A stretch of 64,000 nucleotides of DNA from an uncultured SAR324 cluster bacterium (GTDB taxonomy: Bacteria; SAR324; NAC60-12). How positions within the stretch are numbered: position 1 is the stretch's first letter; every line of letters begins with the position of its first letter. Made by a program: the position numbers and the translations under genes. The notes beneath the pieces are model-generated. The model had not been told where the DNA came from. It saw only the letters and a list, made by a program, of their open reading frames with translations, and made no database searches. The stretch is from positions 62,001-126,000 of the forward strand of contig CAJJCY010000004.1 in assembly GCA_905182865.1 (NCBI GenBank), written 5' to 3'. Positions 27,867 to 37,318 of this stretch are shown in pieces.

Positions 27867-29093
27867 ATGACAACCAAGCCATTACTTCAAGAGAAACCCT
27901 CGATACGGATCATTTTCTGGATTTGCATTGCAGAAATCCTTACAATGCAGGGAGTCTTTACGTTTTCATCCATGCTTCCTTTTTTTTTAGCAGAATGGAA
28001 GTTGGACAGTATTGACGCTGGCTGGATCAGCGGGATATACTATGGATCATACATGATATCTGTCATGATTTTGGTCAGCCTTACCGATTGGATTGATGCG
28101 AAAAAAATATACATCACCGGTGCTTTGATTACTCTTATCAGTTGCATAGGATTCGCATTGTTTGTTGAGGGTTACTGGAGCGCAATGTTATTCAGAGCCC
28201 TGGGAGGAATAGGTCTGGCAGGAACTTACATGCCCGGGCTGAAAGCTCTGACAGACCGTCTCTCGGGTACATCTAGGGTTCGTGCCACATCTTTTTATAC
28301 CTCCTCATTTGGTATCGGGAGTGCACTTTCATTTCTGATTGGAGGCTCCATTCTCAAATGGTTCTCCTGGCAAATTGCTTTCTGGATTGCCGGCTTATGT
28401 GCTTTGCTGGCACTGCTGATTGTATCTAAAGTATTGGAAAATCGTCCAAACCGAGTTGGGTTTCGTTCCGGTCTTCGTTCACTGGACTTCAGGCCTGTAT
28501 TAAGAAACTCAAATGTAATGGGTTGGATCGCCTGCTATACAACTCATAATTATGAACTGTTTGCATTCCGATCATGGATTGTTGTTTACCTGACATTTGC
28601 TTTGACTGGTGTAACTGGTGGTTTTTTTCAACCTTCAAACATAATTTTCTTTGGGGTGCTTCTTGGAATGCCGTCCAGCGTCATCGGCAATGAACTAGCA
28701 ATGCGTTATGGCAGAATACGAGTTGTAGTAAGTATCATGTGTCTCTCAGCAGTTTTAGCCATTATGGTTGGAAACAGTATTGGTCTTTCAGCACCTTTGT
28801 TGATAGCACTTGTCCTTGTTTATGGATGTTTTGTTACAGGAGATTCTGCTTCAATCACCACTGGTGCAATTGAAAGTGCTTCTGAGGAAAATCGTGGAGT
28901 TACAATGGCCGTCCATTCAAGCATAGGCTTCATTGGTTCTTTCCTGGGGCCTATTGGTTTTGGATTAGTCCTCAATACTTTTGGAGGTCATAACAGCTCC
29001 GAGGCATGGTTTTGGGCATTTGCGTCAACAGGATTTGTTCTACTGTTAGGCCCCATCCTGTTATTAATTCTCAGGACCGTTAAAAAGACTTAA
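27867..29093 (+). CDS. Major facilitator superfamily transporter
   Basis: A 408-residue protein with about 12 membrane helices and MFS features: a D-W-I-D-A-K loop after helix 2, RALGGIGLAGTYMPGL in helix 4, and a long central loop near residues 185-215. It lies 15 bases downstream of tctA and is probably cotranscribed. Substrate unknown. An MFS carrier (SauU) accompanies SauS and SauT in sulfoacetate users, but this similarity of context is not evidence of substrate. Confidence 0.85.
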   Translation: MTTKPLLQEKPSIRIIFWICIAEILTMQGVFTFSSMLPFFLAEWKLDSIDAGWISGIYYGSYMISVMILVSLTDWIDAKKIYITGALITLISCIGFALFVEGYWSAMLFRALGGIGLAGTYMPGLKALTDRLSGTSRVRATSFYTSSFGIGSALSFLIGGSILKWFSWQIAFWIAGLCALLALLIVSKVLENRPNRVGFRSGLRSLDFRPVLRNSNVMGWIACYTTHNYELFAFRSWIVVYLTFALTGVTGGFFQPSNIIFFGVLLGMPSSVIGNELAMRYGRIRVVVSIMCLSAVLAIMVGNSIGLSAPLLIALVLVYGCFVTGDSASITTGAIESASEENRGVTMAVHSSIGFIGSFLGPIGFGLVLNTFGGHNSSEAWFWAFASTGFVLLLGPILLLILRTVKKT

Positions 29094-29164
29094 TTATTTC
29101 TGGTGGATATGATGCCCATCCAAAGTGAAGTTGAAGAAATAATCTAAATTATAGAGAAAAATCA

Positions 29165-29240
29165 ATGTCTCATTCAATTCTTGTTTATGAACATGGTGCC
29201 CCAGAGGTCATGAGGTGGGAAGAAATTTCACCTCAGCATC
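29165..29240 (+). pseudogene. 5' remnant of a zinc-type quinone oxidoreductase gene
   Basis: The first about 23 codons (MSHSILVYEHGAPEVMRWEE) match the N-terminus of NADPH:quinone oxidoreductases of the medium-chain dehydrogenase family. The similarity then stops and the frame runs into unrelated sequence until a stop at 29350. The rest of the 29094-29464 gap holds no gene I recognise. A truncated gene next to the sucD fragment suggests a deletion or insertion junction. Confidence 0.55.
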
Positions 29241-29464
29241 CTGGAAACGGATGCGGCAAATGCTCACCGTGCTTTGCAAAGTCGCAAAACAACTGGATCT
29301 ACAATTTTGGAAATTTAGATATAAATAAAATAAAACATAGGGTAATATAATTTAAAATAGTAGTAAGAATATCCGCAGTTCCTATCTGATTTCTTGCTTC
29401 ATAGAATGGGCTCGTCTATAATGGTATACAAAACGTATTTTTCTCCAAATTGATTCAAAATATC

Positions 29465-30335
29465 ATGTCAGTTCTTATCGATAATAATACTAAGTTACTT
29501 GTTCAGGGAATCACTGGTTCACAAGGTATGCTTCATACTCGAGGCTGCAGAGATTACGGAACTAACGTAGTATCTGGAGTAACTCCAGGTAAAGGTGGAC
29601 AAAATCATTTAGATCGCCCTGTATTCAATACAGTTGCTGATGCTGTTAAAGTAGAAGCTAATACGTCAATAATATTTGTGCCAGCTGGTTTTGCTGCGGA
29701 TGCAATCATGGAAGCTGCTGATGCAGGTTCAAATCCATTATAGTTGCCATTACTGAGGGTAGTTCCAGTTTCGGACATGGTGAGTGCAGTTTCTTTTGTA
29801 AACCAAAAAGGATCCCGTTTGATTGGTCCGAATTGTCCGGGTATTATAACTCCGGGACAAATTAAAATAGGAATTATGCCTGGATCGATTCATAAAACTG
29901 GGCCTGTGGGTGTAGTTTCTCGTTCCGGAACGCTTACCTATGAAGCAGTTGGACAACTCTCTCGTGTTGGTTTGGGCCAATCGACTTGTATTGGTATTGG
30001 TGGAGATCCTGTGAATGGAACAAATTTCATTGACTGTCTCAAACTTTTTCAAGAAGATCCGCAAACTGAAGCAATCATTATGATTGGAGAAATTGGCGGA
30101 AATGCTGAGCAACAATATCAAATATGCAAAAGATAATGTTTCAGATGAAGAAATAGTGGTAGCAGGAGAAACTGCACCAAAAGGCAGAACAATGGGACAT
30201 GCCGGTGCCATTATTTCAGGTGGACATGGTACGGCTGCTGAAAAAATGAATGCTTTGGAGGCGGCAGGCATCCACGTAGTGAAAACTCCTGCAGAAATTG
30301 GGGAAAAGATGCTGGAAGTTTTGGGACTAGACTGA
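29465..30335 (+). CDS. sucD: Succinyl-CoA ligase alpha subunit (SucD-like), several frameshifts, no sucC
   Basis: The restored protein matches the alpha subunit of ADP-forming acyl-CoA ligases: start [18 protein letters not shown], the segment [39 protein letters not shown] and the phosphohistidine region [11 protein letters not shown]. Similarity crosses frames near 29740 and 29770 (IVAITEG lies in another frame) and again near 30110, where GEIGGNAE joins a shortened segment leading to [17 protein letters not shown]. The beta subunit normally encoded just upstream is absent, replaced by the oxidoreductase remnant. The gene may be dead, or may be a partner of a ligase encoded elsewhere. Confidence 0.75.
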
Positions 30336-30449
30336 GGTTTGCCTCGCACAGAGGCTTACTCATCAAATGTATGCTGCTCACCTGAATGGACTTAGGAGTT
30401 TTTAAGACTTAAATTAGAAAATTTCTCCAGGAAAACTAAGAAACTTAAA

Positions 30450-30965
30450 TCAGTTACTTGCAACAGCAGGTCTATATTTTTGAGAAGAGTTTGCGGTTGC
30501 AGGAAGAACAGTAAAAATTGCTTTTTGGATACGTGTATCTGTTTGAAGGGTGGAGATTATTTTTTCGATGTTTTTATATTCGAAGTATTTGCAGAAAATG
30601 GAGAGGTAAAGTTGATTGATGTGCTTTTCTGTGTTTGAACCATTGCGTGATTCAACTTCAACTATACGCTTCGCAATCTCGTTTACCAGCCAGGGCATTT
30701 CTTCAAATTTATTCCGAAACAAACCAAAGATCTCTGCAAAAACTTCAATCAACGAAATAGAGAACTCTTCATTCAGTGCCCCGGTTTCTATATGGTAGTA
30801 GCTGCAGACTCGCTGTTTTATGTGTTCCAGCATCCTACCTTGGAGCATGTTCACCAACAGTTGCTTTTCCTGCTTCAAGTTACATTTTGATTCTTCCGAG
30901 TTGGCTTCGGAGAGTGAATCTAAACAATCAGCAATAACCCGAGTATACGGGCTTATAGTTATCAT
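30450..30965 (-). CDS. Hypothetical protein, mostly helical
   Basis: A 171-residue open frame beginning MITISPYTRVIADCLDSL. It is rich in Glu, Ile and Leu and looks all-helical, without signal peptide, membrane segment or a motif I know. The codon pattern and length suggest a real gene, but no clear ribosome-binding site precedes the ATG. Neighbours give no hint: degraded sucD downstream and a 500-base gap upstream. Confidence 0.5.
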   Translation of the reverse strand: MITISPYTRVIADCLDSLSEANSEESKCNLKQEKQLLVNMLQGRMLEHIKQRVCSYYHIETGALNEEFSISLIEVFAEIFGLFRNKFEEMPWLVNEIAKRIVEVESRNGSNTEKHINQLYLSIFCKYFEYKNIEKIISTLQTDTRIQKAIFTVLPATANSSQKYRPAVASN

Positions 30966-31463
30966 TTTTAACAGAAGACCAAAGAAAACCGGTGAGATGG
31001 TTATCTTAGAGTGCTATGTCCGTTACAGTGTTAATAATAAGAAAGCAAGCAGATAACTGATTACAATGTCTAAAAGTCAATCAACATACAATATGTAGCT
31101 TGCTAATAAATTACAAGTCCATTGGGAAAAATTTTCTATATTTATTTATCCTGTCCAGTATTGTGCAAACCGCACACCATTACTATTTTGCCATTTTCAA
31201 CAATTAATTTTACTCCGTTCAATATTTGATTTTTTAGTATTTTCAATTGCACTCTGTAATAATTCAGTATTTTTTCCTCAGTGAGTAAATGTTAAAACAC
31301 GATAATCTCTGAAGAAGATAGGCTCTGATTTGCTGTGACGTAAAAAGACATGTGGTGCACAAGATACGTAATATTTTATGGCTGATCGGTGGATTCTAGA
31401 GTGATGTAGTACCGAACATCCGATAATTATTATAGTCAAAAGATGAAATCCCAGCGTGACATT
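30966..31463. other. AT-rich gap with one short unassigned open stretch
   Basis: No clear gene. On the minus strand an open stretch without ATG at 31146-31295 (about 49 codons, with LTEEKILNYYRVQLKIL then GVKLIVENGKIVMVCG) has protein-like composition and may be a fragment of a lost gene. I do not recognise it. Confidence 0.3.
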
Positions 31464-32315
31464 TCAAACCTTTAATGTTAAGCGGATCGGTTGGTGATCT
31501 GAGGCATTTGTATCGGTGTTGACAGAAACGGTTTGAATTTGCTGAATAAAATTTTCACTGAGGAAAAAATAATCACGGCAGTGTGGACCGTTTTTCCATT
31601 GTTTGTGATCAAACACTCCACAGGTTGGGCTCCTGTTCTCACTAGGATTGACTACATTCCAGGCATCAAACAAATCCGGAATTTTGTCGGGTAACGGAGA
31701 GGTCATTCTCTCATAAGAAACACTGTCCAGTGTGAAATTAAAATCACCACAAATCACCATTTTTTCTGGACGATCAACTCTCTCAAACGGAGTATTCGGT
31801 AAATCCAGTCCAGGTTCATTATATTGAATGCAGGCTTCTTCGTGCAACTCACGGATACGCTGGACTTGTGACAAATTTTGTTTTTCTGAAAAAAATTCTA
31901 GATGTGTATTCATCATCCGAAATGCTCCGGAACTGGTGGGAATCACAAGTTCAGTTGTTTGTCTCGACATAAATTTTACTTTTGGATCAGCAGGTGAGGG
32001 CAGCAGGTGATGCAGGACTTGAATAGGTGAATGCCGGGTCAGCACCAAGTTCCCAAACTGTCGCCGTCCTCCGTTAAATCCTCCTGAACGGTCATGTGAT
32101 GCTCCAAAAAAAGATTCGTATTCCGGAAATAATTTCTGCAATTCTGCAACCTGATCACTCCCGTTGTCGGTGGCAGGATAGTTTCGGGAAACTTCCTGTA
32201 AACAAATTAAATCCGGAAATCCGTCAATGAGGATTTCCCGGGCAATTCGGCTCAAGTCGATGCGTCCATCAACTCCTTTTCCATACTGAATATTCCAACT
32301 TACAATAGTTAACAT
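31464..32315 (-). CDS. Endonuclease/exonuclease/phosphatase (EEP) family hydrolase
   Basis: A 283-residue EEP-fold protein with the ordered catalytic motifs VSWNIQYG (N-terminus), ICLQEVS (metal-binding Glu), MMNTHLEF, ICGDFNFTL (catalytic Asp and Asn) and the C-terminal NASDHQPI (Asp-His pair). The family cleaves phosphodiesters or phosphomonoesters in nucleic acids, lipids or sugars using Mg. There is no signal peptide, so it is cytoplasmic. Specific substrate unknown. It starts 6 bases after the mtaB stop and is likely cotranscribed with it. Confidence 0.85.
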   Translation of the reverse strand: MLTIVSWNIQYGKGVDGRIDLSRIAREILIDGFPDLICLQEVSRNYPATDNGSDQVAELQKLFPEYESFFGASHDRSGGFNGGRRQFGNLVLTRHSPIQVLHHLLPSPADPKVKFMSRQTTELVIPTSSGAFRMMNTHLEFFSEKQNLSQVQRIRELHEEACIQYNEPGLDLPNTPFERVDRPEKMVICGDFNFTLDSVSYERMTSPLPDKIPDLFDAWNVVNPSENRSPTCGVFDHKQWKNGPHCRDYFFLSENFIQQIQTVSVNTDTNASDHQPIRLTLKV

Positions 32316-32321
32316 ATGTTT

Positions 32322-33810
32322 TTAACCTGATTCAAACTTTCCCAGTATCGTTTGTCCTTTAAGCTCTTTCAATTGGACAGGAAGAAGCTGATTTCGTAAA
32401 TCAGAATTATATAATTCATTCAGTACTACACGGATATAATTGTCTGTGTATCCACTGATAGTACCATCTGGCTTCATGGATTCCCAAAGTACTTCTCGTG
32501 ATTGTCCTAAAAATTTTTGATGAAATACTCGACGTTTTTTTGTGCTTAACAAACGCAACTTTTCACCTCGTTGCTGTTTGACAATTGGTGGAACTTGCTC
32601 TTTCATCTTGAATGCCGGTGTTCCATTACGGGCTGAAAATGGGAAAACATGAAAATATGCTAGAGGCAGTTTTTTAAGTAAATTTAGAGTGCTTTTAAAT
32701 TCAGTTTCACTTTCTTCAGGAAACCCCACCATCACATCTGTACCGAGGCACAAGTCCGGGACACTTTCGAATGCTCGCCATATTTCATCTGTATATTCTG
32801 CTGCAGAATAACGGCGCTTCATCTTTTGCAGAATAATGTCAGATCCAGATTGTAAAGGCAGATGAAAAAACGGTACCAGTTTATGCTGCGCGTCTGACAT
32901 ATATTGAAAAAGTATTTCCGGAACAGTGGTTGGTTCAATGGAACTGATCCGGATCCGGGACAGTCCCGGTAGAGTGTTGAGAAAATCAACTACGTCCACT
33001 AAAGTCCGTTTTCCAGTTTTATATGTTCCAACGTTGACTCCAGTAATTACAATTTCCTGTATGCCCTCTTGAACTAGCATCCGGGCTTCTTCCTGCAAAT
33101 TCGAGAATTCTCGGTAACGGGATCGACCTCTTGCAAAAGGTATGATGCAGAATGTACACATGAAATCGCAGCCGTCTTGGATTTTTAGCGAAGTACGAGT
33201 GCTTTGATGAGAGGTTGTGGTACCAGAGAATTGAAGCGTTGAGTTAGCAGCGACCACGTCACGTTCAATTGTTTTAGTTTGTTTTTGTAGTTTTTGGTTA
33301 GATAAAGCTGAGCTGCGAGGAATTACAGGAGCAGTGAAAGTCGTTTTGTTTATTTTGGGCCGGACGATTAAAACTGTGTTTTGGGAATTGATTTGAGCCA
33401 AATAATCTGTTATCCGCATTTTTTCTTCACTGCCGATTACCAAGACTAACACCTTCAATTTTTGCAATGGCTTCCGGATCTATTTGAGCATAACAGCCGA
33501 CAACGGCTATAATCGCCTCCGGATTTTGACGGTGAAGTTTACGGATTATTTGACGGTTTTTGGCATCACTGTGTTCTGTAACCGTGCAGGTATTTAGTAC
33601 GTAAACATCTGCCCGAGCGTAGTCAGGAACCACAGTATAACCCTGCTGCTCAAAGCTGCGGGCTATTACTCCTGTTTCGGACTTATTTAAGCGGCATCCA
33701 AGCGTATGTAAAGATACCCGTTTTTTTGCTGGTTCCAGACCTTCGTTTAATTCGTCTGCAGTGAAAGTTTCAGAATCAAGTGGTAGAGCCGTTTCAGATA
33801 ATAGAGACAT
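32322..33810 (-). CDS. mtaB: tRNA t6A37 methylthiotransferase MtaB, frameshifted
   Basis: Restored length is about 490 residues. The N-terminal domain has HTLGCRLNKSE, VLNTCTVTEHSD and VVGCYAQ, which supply the three cysteines of the auxiliary cluster. The radical-SAM motif is CDFMCTFCIIPFARGRSR. A TRAM-like domain ends the protein. MtaB (YqeV) adds methylthio groups to t6A at position 37 of tRNAs reading ANN codons; the GCRLN motif favours it over MiaB (which has GCQMN). The frame breaks near 33450, after IAKIEGVSL. Confidence 0.85.
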
Positions 33811-33940
33811 TTGGCGGGTTAAAAGTGGACTGGGGAATATCTTCCTGTTAGTATAATCATAATATTTGTCGAACTCAAAATCAAAGTATTTTTGTGTTTA
33901 GATACCCTTCATCTACCATAACGAGGCAAAATTTTAAAGA

Positions 33941-35592
33941 ATGATAGAATTTAACACGCACCCGGACAAGTATCAACACTGGACTATAGATTATGACTGT
34001 CCTATTGCAACATTAAAGTTGAAAGTTAACGAAGATGGAGGGCTGCATTCCGGATACAAATTAAAACTAAACTCTTATGACTTGGGTGTGGATATCGAAC
34101 TGCATGATGCAGTGCAGCGTTTACGCTTCGAACATCCGGAAATAAAAGCTATTGTTCTTACTTCAGCAATGGATAAAGTCTTTTGTGCAGGAGCAAATAT
34201 AAAAATGCTCGCTCTTTCTACTCATGCACATAAAGTTAATTTTTGTAAATTTACAAACGAAACCAGAAACTCAATTGAGGACGCAAGCCGGTTTTCAGGA
34301 CAAACATATATCGCTGCCATCAACGGAACTGCTGCCGGAGGAGGATACGAATTAGCATTGGCGAGTGAATATATCATGCTGGTTGATGACGGATCCAGTA
34401 ATGTCTCTTTACCGGAAGTTCCACTTTTAGCTGTACTTCCAGGAACTGGCGGTTTGACCAGGATTGTAGATAAACGCAAAGTACGCCGCGATCATGCCGA
34501 CTATTTTTGCACTGTCACAGAGGGAATACGCGGCAAACGAGCAGAAAACTGGAAGTTGATAGATGAACTTGTACCCCGCTCCAAATTTGAGCAAAAAGTA
34601 GAGGCACAAGATCGATTAAAGCAAGCAATATCAACTCGAGCTCTTACACAAGAAGCTATGTTGAAATCTGAAGCAAAATTGCTAGAAATTGAAGAAAATA
34701 GAATTACTTATGATCATGTGAGTGTCGAATATGAACGGCAATCTGGAATCGTAAATCTCACGATTCACGCTCCCGATGGAGATTTGCCAACTGATTTGGA
34801 AAGCATTCATGCAGCCGGGCAAACTACTGGCCTTTAGCAATGGCACGTGAACTCGACGATGCAATTATGCATTTATCTTTTAATGAATTGGAACTAGGCA
34901 CCTGGGTTTTGCGTACACAAGGCGTAGCAGACCAAATCACTATTATCGATCAAACTTTGATCCAACATCAAGAGCATTGGCTGGTACGGGAAATAATTTT
35001 GAATATCAAACGGGTTTTCAAACGTCTTGATCTGGTATCACGTAGTCTTGTCACCCTGATTGAACCTGGAAGTTGTTTTACGGGCACTTTGCTCGAATTG
35101 GTATTTGCCGCAGACCGGAGTTACATGCTGGACGGTACTTTTGAAGGAGGCAATGAAGTGCCGGCTATGCTTCGTTCAACTGAAATGAATTTTGGTCCAT
35201 TGCCAATGTGCAACGAATTGACACGTTTGCAGACCCGTTTTCTTAATGATCCAGAACATGTGGAAAATGTCCGGGCAGAAATCGGTAAGGATCTGGATGC
35301 AGTTTTTGCAGATGAGTTGGGTCTGGTGACTTTTATTCCTGATGACATTGACTGGGAAGATGAAGTCCGGATTGCAATTGAAGAACGCGCCAGTTTTTCA
35401 CCGGATGCACTCACCGGAATGGAAGCATCTTTGCGTTTTGCTGGTCCGGAAACTTTGGAAACAAAAATTTTCGGTCGGTTGACTGCGTGGCAGAACTGGA
35501 TTTTTCAGCGTCCAAACGCAGTTGGCGAGCAGGGCGCGCTTAAACTCTATGGTACCGGTAAACAGGCTGGTTTCGATAAAAAACGGGTTTAA
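33941..35592 (+). CDS. boxC: Benzoyl-CoA-dihydrodiol lyase BoxC, frameshifted
   Basis: Restored length is about 549 residues, as expected for BoxC, a crotonase-superfamily enzyme that cleaves 2,3-epoxybenzoyl-CoA hydrolytically to an open-chain semialdehyde and formate. Crotonase features seen are KVFCAGANIKML (oxyanion loop) and AINGTAAGGGYELALA. The frame breaks near 34829: HAAGQT ends in a stop, while the next frame continues WPLAMARELDDAIMHL, a strongly conserved BoxC segment, to the end at 35592. It is the first gene of the benzoate cluster boxC-boxB-benzoate-CoA ligase. Confidence 0.88.
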
Positions 35593-35706
35593 TAATAGGA
35601 CATTCTATATTTCATATCGACTGAAGGGTTAGACCTGAGGGATAAAACGATAAAACTCGTGACTGTTAAGTTCTCTTACAGGATAACAAAAAATACATAG
35701 GTGTCT

Positions 35707-37140
35707 ATGAAAATAAATTACAGCGAAAAAATTCCAAACAATGTCAACTTAAGCAGTGACCGACGTCTTCAACGGGCACTGGAACGCTGGCAGCCCGGAT
35801 ATTTGAAATGGTGGGATGAACTTGGTCCAGAAAATAGTACTGGCCTCGACGTCTATCTCAGGACTGCAGTCAGTGTAGAAAAGGAAGGCTGGGCGCATTT
35901 CGATTATGTAAAAATGGCAGAATATCGCTGGGGCATTTTCCTCACCCCTTCTGATTCTGATCGGACCATAAATTTCGGAATTCACAAAGGACAGCCGGCC
36001 TGGCAGGAAGTCCCGGGAGAATACCGTTCCGAATTGCGTCGGCTGATTGTTACCCAGGGTGATACGGAGCCTGCCTCTGTAGAACAGCAAAGACTCTTGG
36101 GAAAAACATGTCCTTCACTTTATGATTTGCGTAATTTGTTCCAAGTCAATGTAGAGGAAGGCAGACATTTGTGGGCCATGGTGTATCTGTTACAGGGCTA
36201 TTTTGGGCGTGATGGACGTGAAGAAGCAGAAGCCATGCTGGAACGGCATTCAGGAGATCCGGACAAGCCCCGGATTCTGGAAGCCTTCAACGAAGAGACT
36301 CCGGACTGGCTTTCATATTTCATGTTCACATATTTTACCGATCGCGATGGTAAGTTCCAACTGGGTTCGCTGGCCGAATCCGGATTTGATCCATTGTCCC
36401 GTACTTGTCGTTTTATGCTGACAGAGGAGGCACATCACATGTTTGTCGGAGAAACCGGCGTAGGGCGTATTGTTCAAAGAGCCTGTGATTTGATGAAAGA
36501 ACACAAAACCGAAAATACCAGTGCAACTGATGGAGTGAGACAGTACGGTGGTATTGATTTGGAAACCATACAGAAATACCTTAATTTTCATTTTAGTATT
36601 TCTACCGATTTATTTGGACAGGAACTCTCCACAAACGCGGCTACCTATTACAATACCGGTATCAAAGGACGTTTCGGAGAAACAAAAATTAATGATGACC
36701 ATTTGCTTCACGATTCAAGTTATTCCATTTTGGAACTGAATGGCGAAAAAATTGTCAATGCAGAGGTGCCTGCTCTAAATGCGGTCAACGAGCGCTTGCG
36801 TGATGACTACATCAATGACTGTGATTTGGGTGTACGACGCTGGAACAAGACTATTGAGGATGCAGGTATTGATTTTCACTTGAAACTGCCGCACCGCGCA
36901 TTTCATCGTGGTATTGGACAATTTTCAGAAATTCAAACTGATCCGGAAGGTGAAATCATCACACAATCCGAGTGGGATCGTCGTCATAGCGAATGGCTGC
37001 CCTCACAACAAGACCAGGCTTATGTCCAATCCTTAATGCAGCCGGTTACAGAACCGGGAAAAATCGCCGGCTGGATTGCTCCTCCCAGAGGAAAAATCAA
37101 TCGCCATCCTTTTGATTATGAGTTTGTGCGTTTCAATTGA
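35707..37140 (+). CDS. boxB: Benzoyl-CoA 2,3-epoxidase, oxygenase subunit BoxB
   Basis: A 477-residue di-iron protein of the BoxB family, which inserts oxygen into benzoyl-CoA to make the 2,3-epoxide. Likely iron-ligand segments are VEEGRHLW (E-x2-H) and TEEAHHMFVGETG, in the order known for BoxB. Length is typical. The ATG at 35707 is taken as start; an in-frame GTG lies two codons upstream. The electron-delivering partner BoxA (a flavin/ferredoxin reductase) is not in the window. Oxygen requirement implies aerobic metabolism. Confidence 0.92.
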   Translation: MKINYSEKIPNNVNLSSDRRLQRALERWQPGYLKWWDELGPENSTGLDVYLRTAVSVEKEGWAHFDYVKMAEYRWGIFLTPSDSDRTINFGIHKGQPAWQEVPGEYRSELRRLIVTQGDTEPASVEQQRLLGKTCPSLYDLRNLFQVNVEEGRHLWAMVYLLQGYFGRDGREEAEAMLERHSGDPDKPRILEAFNEETPDWLSYFMFTYFTDRDGKFQLGSLAESGFDPLSRTCRFMLTEEAHHMFVGETGVGRIVQRACDLMKEHKTENTSATDGVRQYGGIDLETIQKYLNFHFSISTDLFGQELSTNAATYYNTGIKGRFGETKINDDHLLHDSSYSILELNGEKIVNAEVPALNAVNERLRDDYINDCDLGVRRWNKTIEDAGIDFHLKLPHRAFHRGIGQFSEIQTDPEGEIITQSEWDRRHSEWLPSQQDQAYVQSLMQPVTEPGKIAGWIAPPRGKINRHPFDYEFVRFN

Positions 37141-37318
37141 TTTTATCGGCTCGCAAATATTAGCACGGATCAACGCGGATAAAACTGAGTTGTTATTTTA
37201 TTTGAGCCTCTAAGAGTTTGAAGGAAGATAATGTCCTTAGTGTTTGTTAGCGTTTTTAGCGGCTAAAATAAACTAGTTCAAATCTGTGTAAATCTGGGCT
37301 TGAAACAAAAGAGATAAA

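Noticed and set aside
37141-37318. Short phrase with CACGGATCAACGCGGAT in the gap between boxB and the benzoate-CoA ligase
   Set aside because: It looks like a dispersed repeat type seen in some genomes, but only one copy was noticed here, so no repeat can be claimed.
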